Shown one piece after another: positions 53,756-62,295 of a stretch of DNA of 64,000 nucleotides. The stretch's first letter is position 1. Each line of letters opens with the position of its first letter. Made by a program: the position numbers and the translations under genes. Where the stretch lies: NCBI RefSeq assembly GCF_006337085.1, contig NZ_CP040882.1, positions 1,488,001-1,552,000 on the forward strand, written 5' to 3'. The notes beneath the pieces were generated by a model. It searched no databases. It saw nothing but the letters and a program-made list of their open reading frames with translations, and was not told where the DNA came from. The DNA is from Sutterella faecalis (GTDB lineage: Bacteria > Pseudomonadota > Gammaproteobacteria > Burkholderiales > Burkholderiaceae_F).

Positions 53756-56209
53756 TCAATTGCGGTCGGGCACGAGAATCGTGCGCTTGCCCATGGACGA
53801 CGGCTTGCTCACAAGTCCCGCGGATTCCATGGCTTCAAGCAGATTAGCGGCTCTGTTGTAGCCGATCCCGAGGTGGCGCTGCACAAAGGAAATGGAAGCG
53901 CGCTTTTCTTCGAGAACGAGCGCCACCGCCTTGTCGTAAAGCGGATCGCTCTCGCCCGAGCGGCGTCCGCCCGCATCACCCGCGTCAGAACCTCCCGCAT
54001 CCTCCTCTGTTTCCGTAACGCCCGCCACATAGGAGGGAGAACCCTGTTTTTTAAGTTCTTCGGCCACGCGGGAAACCTCTCCGTCCGCCACGAAGCACCC
54101 CTGAATGCGGGTAGCGCCGGGCGTGCCGGGACGATGGAGCAGCATGTCGCCGTTTCCAAGAAGCTGCTCCGCCCCCGATTCGCCAAGAATCACTCGGCTG
54201 TCGGTAGCGGAAGCCACCTGGAAGGAAATGCGCGTCGGAACGTTTGCCTTAATGAGGGACGTAACCACATCGACCGACGGACGCTGCGTGGCGAGAATAA
54301 GGTGAATGCCTGCTGCGCGCGCCTTCTGCGTGAGGCGGGTGATTTCGCCTTCAACCTCCTTGCGGTTCGTGAGCATCAGGTCGGCAAGCTCATCGACCAC
54401 GCAGACGATGTAGGGCCAGGGTTCGAGATTTTCCGCGAGCGGATCATCCTTCGCCGCCATCGGATCGCGAATGGGTTCGCCGCGGCGGTTTGCCTCCGCA
54501 ACCTTTTCGTTAAAGCTCGAAAACTGCCTCACGCCCACGCGGCTCATGACGGCGTAGCGCCGGTCCATCTCGCCCGTCAGCCACTTGAGCGCGGCGCTCG
54601 CCTTATTCATGTCGGTGACGACAGGCGTAAGGAGATGCGGAATGCCGTTATAGAGCGAGAATTCGAGCATCTTCGGATCGATCAGAACGAGACGCAGCTG
54701 CGTAGGATCGTTTCTGAAGAGCATCGAGAGAATCATCGCATTGATGCCGACAGACTTGCCTGAACCCGTGGTGCCCGCGACCAGAAGGTGCGGAGTCTTG
54801 GCGAGATCCATGACGAAGGGCTTGCCGGCAATGTCCTTGCCGATGGCGAGCGTAAGGGCCGAGCGGCTCTTTTCAAAGGCTTCGCTCTTGATGATTTCCT
54901 TGAGGCGAACCATTTCGCGTACGGGATTCGGCACCTCAAGACCCACGTAGCTTGTTCCCGGAACGGAGAGCACGATGCGCACGGCCTGCACGCCAAGCGC
55001 GCGGCGCAGATCGTCGCGCACATTTTCGATCTGAGAACCCTTGACCCCTGCGCCGGGTTCAAGCCAATACTGGGTGATGACGGGCCCGGGCTGCGCGCCC
55101 ATCACTTCCGAATCGATGCCGTAGCTCTTCAATTTCGCCACGATCAGACGGCTCGTCATCTGAATCGTTTCCTCATCGGTGCCGCGCCGCGCCGCGTCTG
55201 CGTCGTCAAGGAGCATAAGGCTCGGGCGTTCGGAGGATGAGGGTTCCTTGGGGCTCCTCGTCGTGAGAACTTCCTCGGGGAAGAGAGATGCGCCGGAATT
55301 GAGCGCCTCGGACGAGGGCTTCACGATCTCAATTTCCTGAGAAAGCGCCGAGGGCTCATAAACCGGAATATTGACGCGGGGAACTTCGGCCTCATCGGGT
55401 TCAGCCGGCAGACGACTTTCTTCCTCGAGTTTTCTGCGGCTCAGACGGGAAAGAATCCGCTCATCAATAAAGCGACCGATTTTCTCCGCCGCATCCGTCC
55501 AGGAAAAATCCATCAGAAGCGAAATGCCGATGGCCGAAAGGAGAAGAAACACGACAAGCGCGACGCCGGCGCCGACATAGTGCATGACGGCATAGGAGAG
55601 CGTATTGCCCAGAATGCCGCCCGGATTCCCGGGAAGCGCAACGGGCGACTTGGCGATCCGCATTGCCTCAAACGCCGTTGAGCCGATCATGAGGGCGCAG
55701 AGACCGAAAAAGGCCGTGAATTTGGGGGGATTAATGCGCTCTGGATTCGTCTCCCCGCGTTCTGCTCTCAGTTTCGAGCGGAAGGCAAAGAAAGCGACCA
55801 TGGCCAGGCCGAGTACGAACCACCAGGCTGAAAGTCCGAAGAGGCTCAAAAGGAAATCAGCGCACCAGGCTCCCCAGACGCCGCAGAAATTCGCGGGCGT
55901 TCTCGCCGTGGCGACGGAAAAAGCCGGATCATCGGGCGAATAGGTTCCGAGCGCGAGCGCGAGAAGGAGCGCCGCCGGAACGGAAAATGCCCAGCTCCGT
56001 TCCCAGAGGAAGCGCGCGAGTCCAATAAACGCTTCTGCAAAACGCTCGCGCATTTCACGTCGCGCCTGAGCCCTGCGGGCCTTTCTTTCCGCATCGGCTT
56101 CAGCGCGCTCAAGCGCCTCCACGGCCTTCGCGGAATCAAACTTTTCTTCCGCCGCCACGCCGGACTTCGCATTTTTCGTGCCCTTTGCGCGGGCGTTTTT
56201 CTTCGCCAT
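53756..56209 (-). CDS. ftsK: DNA translocase FtsK
   Basis: Septal DNA pump that resolves and segregates the terminus region during division, 817 residues. The start is the ATG at 56209; a TTG at 56218 is also in frame. A basic, Glu-rich N-terminus leads to four transmembrane segments (about 60-215). A linker of about 100 residues is short compared with E. coli. The RecA-like motor has VAGTTGSGKSVGINAMI (Walker A) and YIVCVVDELADLM (Walker B). The winged-helix gamma domain (ISFVQRHLGIGYNRAANLL) binds polarity sequences. trxB is divergent. Confidence 0.95.
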   Translation of the reverse strand: MAKKNARAKGTKNAKSGVAAEEKFDSAKAVEALERAEADAERKARRAQARREMRERFAEAFIGLARFLWERSWAFSVPAALLLALALGTYSPDDPAFSVATARTPANFCGVWGAWCADFLLSLFGLSAWWFVLGLAMVAFFAFRSKLRAERGETNPERINPPKFTAFFGLCALMIGSTAFEAMRIAKSPVALPGNPGGILGNTLSYAVMHYVGAGVALVVFLLLSAIGISLLMDFSWTDAAEKIGRFIDERILSRLSRRKLEEESRLPAEPDEAEVPRVNIPVYEPSALSQEIEIVKPSSEALNSGASLFPEEVLTTRSPKEPSSSERPSLMLLDDADAARRGTDEETIQMTSRLIVAKLKSYGIDSEVMGAQPGPVITQYWLEPGAGVKGSQIENVRDDLRRALGVQAVRIVLSVPGTSYVGLEVPNPVREMVRLKEIIKSEAFEKSRSALTLAIGKDIAGKPFVMDLAKTPHLLVAGTTGSGKSVGINAMILSMLFRNDPTQLRLVLIDPKMLEFSLYNGIPHLLTPVVTDMNKASAALKWLTGEMDRRYAVMSRVGVRQFSSFNEKVAEANRRGEPIRDPMAAKDDPLAENLEPWPYIVCVVDELADLMLTNRKEVEGEITRLTQKARAAGIHLILATQRPSVDVVTSLIKANVPTRISFQVASATDSRVILGESGAEQLLGNGDMLLHRPGTPGATRIQGCFVADGEVSRVAEELKKQGSPSYVAGVTETEEDAGGSDAGDAGGRRSGESDPLYDKAVALVLEEKRASISFVQRHLGIGYNRAANLLEAMESAGLVSKPSSMGKRTILVPDRN

Positions 56210-56359
56210 CGGTGTCAAGATCCTTTCTCAATGCGATCTTTGATTGTACTTTGAGCAACCGCAATTTCCCGCAAAGCCCGCGATAATGGGTGTACAAACT
56301 TTCATTATTGCCGGACGGCCCGGAGAAAAGACCGTCCTCAGATCCCAAAAGGAAAAAAC

Positions 56360-57328
56360 ATGTCGAAAATCAATCACGCCCGCGTCGTCATCCTCGGCTC
56401 CGGTCCGGCAGGATGGACAGCGGCCGTATACGCCGCCCGCGCCAATCTTGAACCGGTGCTCATCACCGGCATGGAAGCGGGCGGACAGCTTATGACGACG
56501 ACCGAAGTCGACAACTGGCCGGGCGCAGCCGAAGGCATTGAAGGCCCTCAGCTCATGGAACGCATGCAGAAGCAGGCCGAACGCTTCGGCACGCGTGTGT
56601 TCTACGACCTTGTGAAGACGGCGGACCTTTCGCAGCGCCCCTTTACGCTCACGACCGATATGGGCGAAACGTGGACGGCGGACACGCTGATTCTCGCGAC
56701 GGGCGCTTCAGCCATGTACCTCGGCCTCCCGAGCGAAGAGGCCTATAAGGGCAAAGGCGTCTCGGCCTGCGCCACCTGCGACGGCTTCTTCTACCGCGGC
56801 AGGCCCGTGGCGGTGGTGGGCGGGGGCAATGCCGCCGTCGAGGAAGCGCTCTATCTTGCCAACATTGCGAGCCACGTGACGCTCGTTCACCGCAGGAAAA
56901 CTTTCCGCGCCGAACCGATTCTCGTCGATCAGTTGATGAAGATGGTCGACGAAGGGAAAATCACGCTTGAACTCGACCGCGAAGTGGCTGAAGTTCTCGG
57001 CAACGGCAAGGCCGTCACGGGACTTTCGCTCAAAAGCACGATCGGCGAAGCGCCGAAGGAAGTCGCCGTCGAAGGCGTCTTCATCGCGATCGGCCACCGC
57101 CCCAATACGGCAGTCTTCGAGGGGCAGCTCAAGCTCATGAACGGCTACATCGCTACAGCGGGCACCGGCAGCTCCGCCGCGACGTCGACTAGCGTTCCCG
57201 GCGTCTTCGCCGCGGGCGACGTTCAGGATCCTTTCTACCGCCAGGCAGTAACCTCCGCCGCTGCGGGCTGCATGGCGGCGCTTGACGTTCAGCGTTTTCT
57301 TGAAGCCGAAGAAGCGATGAAGCGCTGA
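56360..57328 (+). CDS. trxB: thioredoxin reductase
   Basis: FAD enzyme that reduces thioredoxin with NADPH, 322 residues. FAD loop GSGPAGWTAAVYAARA (13-28), redox pair Cys137/Cys140 (SACATCDGFF), NADPH loop VVGGGNAAVEEALYLA and the C-terminal FAD segment VFAAGDVQDPFYRQAVTSA. AGGA precedes the ATG. It is divergent from ftsK with a 150-base gap and is followed by a Smr gene on the same strand. Confidence 0.95.
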   Translation: MSKINHARVVILGSGPAGWTAAVYAARANLEPVLITGMEAGGQLMTTTEVDNWPGAAEGIEGPQLMERMQKQAERFGTRVFYDLVKTADLSQRPFTLTTDMGETWTADTLILATGASAMYLGLPSEEAYKGKGVSACATCDGFFYRGRPVAVVGGGNAAVEEALYLANIASHVTLVHRRKTFRAEPILVDQLMKMVDEGKITLELDREVAEVLGNGKAVTGLSLKSTIGEAPKEVAVEGVFIAIGHRPNTAVFEGQLKLMNGYIATAGTGSSAATSTSVPGVFAAGDVQDPFYRQAVTSAAAGCMAALDVQRFLEAEEAMKR

Positions 57329-57354
57329 TCAATTCCTTTTCAGATCCATACAAA

Positions 57355-58017
57355 ATGGCTCAGTATCACGATCTCTCTGATCTCAAGAAGCTCTCCCGCG
57401 ACCTCAAGGCTCAGGCCAAAGCCGCTGAAGAGGCCAAAAAGAAGGCGCTTGCGGAATCAAGGAAGCTCAACGAAGCGGGCGACGCCTTTCGTGCCGCGAT
57501 GAAGGAACTCGGGGTGAGCCCGAAGGACGTTACGCGCGGCCGCGTGGTGAAGCCCGTCCTCAAGCCCCGTCCCGTTGCCCGTCAGCACGAAGCCGAAAAG
57601 CAGGAAGTGCTTGCCGCCTCGCTCTCGGACGAATGCGATCCGGTGATATTTCTTGAGAGCGAGGACGGCCTCATGTTCCGCCGTCCCGACGTGCCGCCTG
57701 AAATCCCGAGGAAGCTCTACCGCGGCGAATGGACGGTGCAGGCGCACATTGACCTCCACGGGCTCTTTGTCGACGAAGCGCGCGAAGCGGTCCTCAAGTT
57801 CCTCCGGAACGCCCAGATTCGCGGCGACCGGTGTCTGAGAATCGTCCACGGCAAGGGCTACAACTCCGAGGGCGGCCACAGCGTCCTGAAGGAAATGGTC
57901 CGCCGGTGGCTCAAGCAGCGCTCTGAAGTCATGGCTTTCGTCCAGGCTCCCCCGCACGACGGCGATGCGGGCGCGGTCATCGTGCTGCTTGACCAGAAGC
58001 GGCGCTTCACGCCCTGA
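57355..58017 (+). CDS. Smr domain protein
   Basis: 220 residues. A Lys/Ala-rich coiled N-terminus (LSRDLKAQAKAAEEAKKKAL) precedes the C-terminal Smr domain (about 125-215): VQAHIDLHGLFVDEAREAVL, the conserved RCLRIVHGKGYNS and GDAGAVIVLL. Smr domains are nucleases or nucleic-acid-binding folds; related small proteins (SmrA/SmrB) act on DNA or on collided ribosomes. Length and layout resemble SmrB-type proteins, but the role here is not fixed. It is 26 bases after trxB. Confidence 0.88.
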   Translation: MAQYHDLSDLKKLSRDLKAQAKAAEEAKKKALAESRKLNEAGDAFRAAMKELGVSPKDVTRGRVVKPVLKPRPVARQHEAEKQEVLAASLSDECDPVIFLESEDGLMFRRPDVPPEIPRKLYRGEWTVQAHIDLHGLFVDEAREAVLKFLRNAQIRGDRCLRIVHGKGYNSEGGHSVLKEMVRRWLKQRSEVMAFVQAPPHDGDAGAVIVLLDQKRRFTP

Positions 58018-58042
58018 TCCCACAACCCGAAAGGAGTCCCGC

Positions 58043-58948
58043 ATGATTGGAGAACCCGTCTTCGCCGCGCTCGCGCATAACACGACGCTTGTCGATGCGA
58101 TCGGCATGCTCGGGTTCGCCCTTGCGGGCATCCTCGCCGCCCAGGGCCGGGGCGTGGACCCTGTGGGCGTCTTCATTCTCGCCTTCACCAGCGCCTTCGG
58201 CGGCCTCACCATCCGGGACCTCCTTCTGGATCTGAGACCCTTCTACTGGGTCTCGCATGAAGCGATCACGTGGCTCATTCTCGTCTTCACGATCTTTGCG
58301 CCGGCAATCGTGAAGCGCTTTTCGCGCTCCTTTGCCCACGAACTCTTTCTCTGGGCGGACGCTGTCGGGCTCGGCGTTTTCTGCGCATCCGGCACGCTTC
58401 TTGCCTGGGAAAAAGGCATTCCGCCTTTATCCTGCACGCTCGTGGGCGTCGGCACCGGCATTCTCGGCGGGGTCATGAGAGACGTTCTTCTCAACCGCAT
58501 GCCGGCAGCCCTTTCGGATAGAAAGCCCTACGGGCTCGCGGGCTTTGTCGGATGCTGGCTCTGCGTGATTCTCCTTTCCGACGGCGTGCGGCCTGAAGCG
58601 ACGGTCTATGTGACCGCCGCCACAATCGTGCTCTTCAGAATGTTCACGCTCAAGGTGAACTGGGAAATCCGCTACCGCTCGGAGCTCGCCAAAAAGATCT
58701 TCCCCGGCAACGGCCCGGTATCGCTCGCGAGAATGCTGAAGAGGCGCAGAAGCGCGGGAGAGAACGGGAATCCCGCCGCTCCCCGCCCGAAGGAACTCCG
58801 TCGGGAGAAGGTCATCCGGCGCGACGACTCCGCACGCGAAGCGCCTCCCCGGTATTCCGCCAATGTGCTCCCGCAGCGGCGCGACTACCCAAAAGAAAAG
58901 CCCGCCAACAAACCGTCGGCAGGCTCTTCTGAAAAGCCCCGCAAATAG
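58043..58948 (+). CDS. TRIC/UPF0126-type membrane protein with basic C-terminal tail
   Basis: 301 residues from the ATG at 58043 (AAAGGAG upstream). The first 210 residues have about seven membrane segments and two UPF0126 repeats (DAIGMLGFALAGILAAQGRG, AFGGLTIRDLLLD; DAVGLGVFCASGTLLAWEKG, GGVMRDVLLNRMPA), the trimeric intracellular cation channel family. The last 80-90 residues form an Arg/Lys/Pro-rich soluble tail (MLKRRRSAGENG onward) that typical members of about 205-220 residues lack. It may help potassium or other cation movement, by family inference. Confidence 0.82.
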   Translation: MIGEPVFAALAHNTTLVDAIGMLGFALAGILAAQGRGVDPVGVFILAFTSAFGGLTIRDLLLDLRPFYWVSHEAITWLILVFTIFAPAIVKRFSRSFAHELFLWADAVGLGVFCASGTLLAWEKGIPPLSCTLVGVGTGILGGVMRDVLLNRMPAALSDRKPYGLAGFVGCWLCVILLSDGVRPEATVYVTAATIVLFRMFTLKVNWEIRYRSELAKKIFPGNGPVSLARMLKRRRSAGENGNPAAPRPKELRREKVIRRDDSAREAPPRYSANVLPQRRDYPKEKPANKPSAGSSEKPRK

Positions 58949-58986
58949 GGAGAGGAATCGCCCGGATTTTCCGGGCGCCTTTGGGA

Positions 58987-59325
58987 TCAGACCGCGGCTT
59001 CGCCGGTTTCGCCCGTACGAATGCGGATCACCTGTTCCACGTCGAAGACGAAGATCTTGCCGTCGCCGATCTTGCCGGTATGCGCGGCGCGGCGAATGGC
59101 TTCAACCGCCGTTTCCGCGATATCGTCCGCCACCACCGTCTCAACCTTGAGCTTCGGCAGGAAGTCGACGATGTACTCCGCACCGCGATAAAGCTCGGTA
59201 TGACCTTTCTGGCGGCCGAAGCCCTTGACTTCTGTGACCGTGAGGCCATGCACGCCGGCCTCGCCGAGCGCTTCCCGGACATCGTCAAGCTTGAAGGGCT
59301 TGATGACGGCGACGATCTGCTTCAT
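58987..59325 (-). CDS. P-II family nitrogen regulatory protein
   Basis: 112-residue trimeric signal protein that senses 2-oxoglutarate, ATP/ADP and glutamine status. The start is the ATG at 59325 (AGGAG upstream). Tyr51 in the T-loop (TELYRGAEY) is the uridylylation site, KGFGRQKGHTELYRG is the family signature and GKIGDGKIFVFDVEQVIRIRTGE is the C-terminal signature. GlnB and GlnK cannot be told apart here; no amtB or glnA is adjacent. It is converged upon by the TRIC-type gene. Confidence 0.94.
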   Translation of the reverse strand: MKQIVAVIKPFKLDDVREALGEAGVHGLTVTEVKGFGRQKGHTELYRGAEYIVDFLPKLKVETVVADDIAETAVEAIRRAAHTGKIGDGKIFVFDVEQVIRIRTGETGEAAV

Positions 59326-59353
59326 TTCTGATTTCTCCTTTCGTGAAACAAGC

Positions 59354-59395
59354 AAAGGCCGGCCTTTTCGATAAGCGAAAAAGATTCCGGCCTTT
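59354..59395 (-). terminator. hairpin between the hypothetical gene and the P-II gene
   Basis: AAAGGCCGG (59354-59362) pairs with CCGGCCTTT (59387-59395), extended inside by CTTTTCG/CGAAAAAG. It has no strong T-tract, so it may be an attenuating terminator for the gene ending at 59444. Confidence 0.45.
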
Positions 59396-59443
59396 CCTGG
59401 TCCAGTGAGCGCCTTTTAAAGACGGGTGCTCGCCATGTGACGA

Positions 59444-59794
59444 TTACTTGTCAGCCTTCTTAGCGGCCGCTTTCTTCGTCGTGGTCTCGCCCTTGGCAGC
59501 CTTGGGAGCCTCAGCAGCAGCCTGCGGCTTCACTTCAGCGGGACGACCGACGCGGTACTCGTAGAGCGACACATCCTTCACGCGCACGCCGAACTTCGGA
59601 TCGTTGTTCGGGGAGTGCCACACGTCGCGCTTCTGGCGCCACGCATTGATGAAGGCGATGACGTTCTGCGGCATCTTGGGCGAGTCCGAGAGTTCATTGA
59701 TCGTGAACTGCTGACCGCCAACCAGAAAAAGCTGCAGCTGATGGATGAACGGTCCTTTTTCTTCAACCTTTGCGGGTTCCTGATTCTCTGCCAT
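59444..59794 (-). CDS. conserved hypothetical protein with Lys/Ala-rich tail
   Basis: 116 residues, function not recognised. Residues 15-82 look folded (FIHQLQLFLVGGQQFTINEL, NVIAFINAWRQKRDVWHSP), and residues 83-116 are a low-complexity Ala/Lys/Glu tail (EAPKAAKGETTTKKAAAKK), reminiscent of nucleoid-associated proteins. AGGAA lies before the ATG. There is no signal peptide or membrane segment. It is a single gene between glmM and the P-II gene. Nucleic-acid binding by the tail is only a guess. Confidence 0.65.
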   Translation of the reverse strand: MAENQEPAKVEEKGPFIHQLQLFLVGGQQFTINELSDSPKMPQNVIAFINAWRQKRDVWHSPNNDPKFGVRVKDVSLYEYRVGRPAEVKPQAAAEAPKAAKGETTTKKAAAKKADK

Positions 59795-59944
59795 TTGTCT
59801 GGATTCCTAATTCGGTCGTGCGAGGGGTCAGGGAAATTTAGCCCGAACCAGAGGTCCGGCATGCGAACCGGCGCACGTGTGGGTGTGAACTTTATCATGC
59901 CTGATGCCCGCGCAAAATCACGCGCGGGCTAGAAACATAGAACT

Positions 59945-61279
59945 TTACAACGAAAGTGCCTCTGCTGTCTCGTTGGCGAGCCGTTCGGCTAACTTTCTGT
60001 CGGAAGCTTCCACCATGATGCGAAGGAGGGGCTCCGTTCCTGAGGGTCGGATCAGAACGCGTCCGCGGCCTTCAACGGCTTTCTGCGCACGGTCAACCGC
60101 CGCCATGAAATTGTGATTCGACTTCCAGTCGTAGCCCTTCTCAATTCTCTTGTTGACAAGGCACTGCGGCATGAGTTCGAGATCTTCGGTGAGTTCTCTG
60201 AGCGTTTTTCCCGTCCTTCGCATGGCGGCAAGAATCTGGAGCGCACTCACAATGCCGTCCCCCGTAGTCTGCCTGTCGAGCGCGAGGATGTGGCCCGAGG
60301 TTTCGCCGCCGAAGCGCCAGCCGCGCTTCAGGAGCTCCTCGAGCACGTAGCGGTCGCCCACCCTGGCGCGGACGAATTCAAGGCCGAGTTCCTTCACGCG
60401 CTTTTCGAGACCAAAATTCGACATGAGCGTACCCACGACTCCGAAGACTTTTCCCCGGGTCATGCGGTCTCTCACGAGAACGTAAAGTAATTGATCACCA
60501 TTGTAAACATTGCCGTCCGGATCCGCCATGATGAGGCGGTCGGCGTCGCCGTCAAGACTTACCGCAATCTGGCAGGAAGCTTCCTTACACCTAAGAGATA
60601 AGTCGTCAGTATGTGTTGCGCCAACGCCACGATTAATATTGAAACCGTCGGGGGAAGCGCCGGCAGCCACCACATCCGCTCCGAGTTCGTGGAAAACATC
60701 GGGCGCCACGTGGTATGCCGCACCGTTGGCGCAGTCGATATAAATGCGCATGCCCTTCAGATCGATTTCCTCGCCGATCGTCGACTTGCAGAATTCAATG
60801 TAGCGACCTGAAGCGTCGTCAAGACGCCGGGCCTTTCCGAGGTCCTTTGATTCAACGCAGGAGAAGCCTTCGTCAATCTCCTTCTCTATTTCAAGCTCCC
60901 ACTCATCGGGAAGCTTCTGACCGGCGCCCGAAAAGAACTTGATGCCGTTGTCGTCGTAGGGGTTGTGGCTCGCGGAAATGACGACGCCCGCTTCAAGCCG
61001 AAGGGCGCGGGTGAGGTAGGCCACTGCCGGCGTCGGAATCGGACCGCAGAGGACGACGTCGGTCCCTGCAGCGGAGAAGCCCGCCTGAAGCGCGGCTTCG
61101 AGCATGTAGCCCGAAACGCGGGTGTCCTTGCCAATAAGAACGGTGGCGCGGCCCGTCGGGCTATGGCGCTTCAACACCCGGCCCGCAGCCTGGCCGAGCT
61201 TCATCACGAAGTCGGGCGTGATGGGGAGCTTCCCAACCTTGCCTCGAACACCATCCGTACCAAAATAACGCCGATTCAT
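59945..61279 (-). CDS. glmM: phosphoglucosamine mutase
   Basis: Converts glucosamine-6-phosphate to glucosamine-1-phosphate for peptidoglycan and LPS precursors, 444 residues. Phosphoserine loop VVISASHNPYDDNGIK, metal-binding loop SLDGDADRLIMAD, sugar-binding loop GETSGHILALDRQTTGDG and phosphate-binding RPSGTEPLLRIMVEA. The length matches E. coli GlmM (445). AAAGGA precedes the ATG. It is the last gene of the ftsH-folP-glmM run. Confidence 0.96.
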   Translation of the reverse strand: MNRRYFGTDGVRGKVGKLPITPDFVMKLGQAAGRVLKRHSPTGRATVLIGKDTRVSGYMLEAALQAGFSAAGTDVVLCGPIPTPAVAYLTRALRLEAGVVISASHNPYDDNGIKFFSGAGQKLPDEWELEIEKEIDEGFSCVESKDLGKARRLDDASGRYIEFCKSTIGEEIDLKGMRIYIDCANGAAYHVAPDVFHELGADVVAAGASPDGFNINRGVGATHTDDLSLRCKEASCQIAVSLDGDADRLIMADPDGNVYNGDQLLYVLVRDRMTRGKVFGVVGTLMSNFGLEKRVKELGLEFVRARVGDRYVLEELLKRGWRFGGETSGHILALDRQTTGDGIVSALQILAAMRRTGKTLRELTEDLELMPQCLVNKRIEKGYDWKSNHNFMAAVDRAQKAVEGRGRVLIRPSGTEPLLRIMVEASDRKLAERLANETAEALSL

Positions 61280-61342
61280 ACTGAATCCTTTATTGACTGA
61301 AAAATTTCAGAAAGACTGAGCCTGAAGTTGGTGAGAAGTCTC

Positions 61343-62191
61343 TCAGCAGCGGCCTCGCGCGTCAATGCGGATATCCGCGTGTCTGAAGGCTTTGAGAACG
61401 GCAAGCGCATCCGCGGTCTCGCGCACGTCGTGCACGCGCAGGATATGCGCGCCGCGCTCTGCTGCCATGAGTGCTCCGGCAACGCTCGCGGCAGCACGTT
61501 CATGCGGATTTTTTCTTCCCGTGATGCGCCCGAGACTCCCCTTTCGCGAGAGCGCTGCCATGAGGGGGCGGCCGGAAGACAGGAATCGCCGCGACGCAGC
61601 GAGCACCTCAAAATTCTGTTCGAGCGTCTTGCCGAATCCGAAGCCCGGATCCCAGGCGATGCGTTCGGGATCAACCCCGGCGGCAATGAGCGCTTCCTCC
61701 CGGCGGTTGAGATAGTCGAATGCATGCTCTACCGCATCCGCTTCAGCATCAAAGGGCCCCAGATGCATGATGACGAGCCCGAGGCGAGTGGAGGCCGCTG
61801 CATCCAGAGCCCCCGGCATTTCAAACGCGCGCACGTCGTTGAGAATGGCGGCGCCCGCTTCTGCCGCCTCGAGCATGATTTCAGGTCTGGAGGTATCCAC
61901 CGATACGCAGAAGCCCTCGCCCGCGAGCGCCTTCACGACGGGCATCACACGGGCGCGCTCTTCTTCGAGCGGCACCTCTGATGCCCCCGGACGGGTGGAT
62001 TCGCCGCCGACATCTATGATGCCCGCGCCATCGCCGCGCATCTTTCTCGCCCAGGAAACTGCGGCGGAAAGCGTATTGTGTTCGCCGCCATCGGAAAAGG
62101 AATCCGGGGTGACATTGAGAATCCCCATGATGACCGGGTCGCCCGTCAGGTCAAAATCAAAGGTCCCGCAGCGCCAGAGTTGTGCCGTCAT
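61343..62191 (-). CDS. folP: dihydropteroate synthase
   Basis: Joins p-aminobenzoate to dihydropterin pyrophosphate in folate synthesis, the sulfonamide target, 282 residues. MGILNVTPDSFSDGG and DVGGESTRPGASEV are the two signature patterns; IAWDPGFGFGKTLEQN and LSRKGSLGRITGRK complete the pterin and pABA sites. It lies between ftsH and glmM, the standard order. Confidence 0.95.
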   Translation of the reverse strand: MTAQLWRCGTFDFDLTGDPVIMGILNVTPDSFSDGGEHNTLSAAVSWARKMRGDGAGIIDVGGESTRPGASEVPLEEERARVMPVVKALAGEGFCVSVDTSRPEIMLEAAEAGAAILNDVRAFEMPGALDAAASTRLGLVIMHLGPFDAEADAVEHAFDYLNRREEALIAAGVDPERIAWDPGFGFGKTLEQNFEVLAASRRFLSSGRPLMAALSRKGSLGRITGRKNPHERAAASVAGALMAAERGAHILRVHDVRETADALAVLKAFRHADIRIDARGRC

Positions 62192-62223
62192 TGCCGTTCG
62201 CCTGAAAAAGAATAGAAATGAAA

Positions 62224-62268
62224 AAGACCGCGTCCGCCCCGAAATGATTTCGGTTCAGATGCGGTCTT
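62224..62268 (-). terminator. terminator between ftsH and folP
   Basis: AAGACCGC (62224-62231) pairs with GCGGTCTT (62261-62268), with an inner stem CCGAAATGATTTCGG (62239-62253). On the minus strand TTTTTCATTT follows. It suggests folP-glmM need their own promoter or partial read-through. Confidence 0.7.
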
Positions 62269-62295
62269 GCTCAAGGCTTCATGCGCTCAAGGAAA

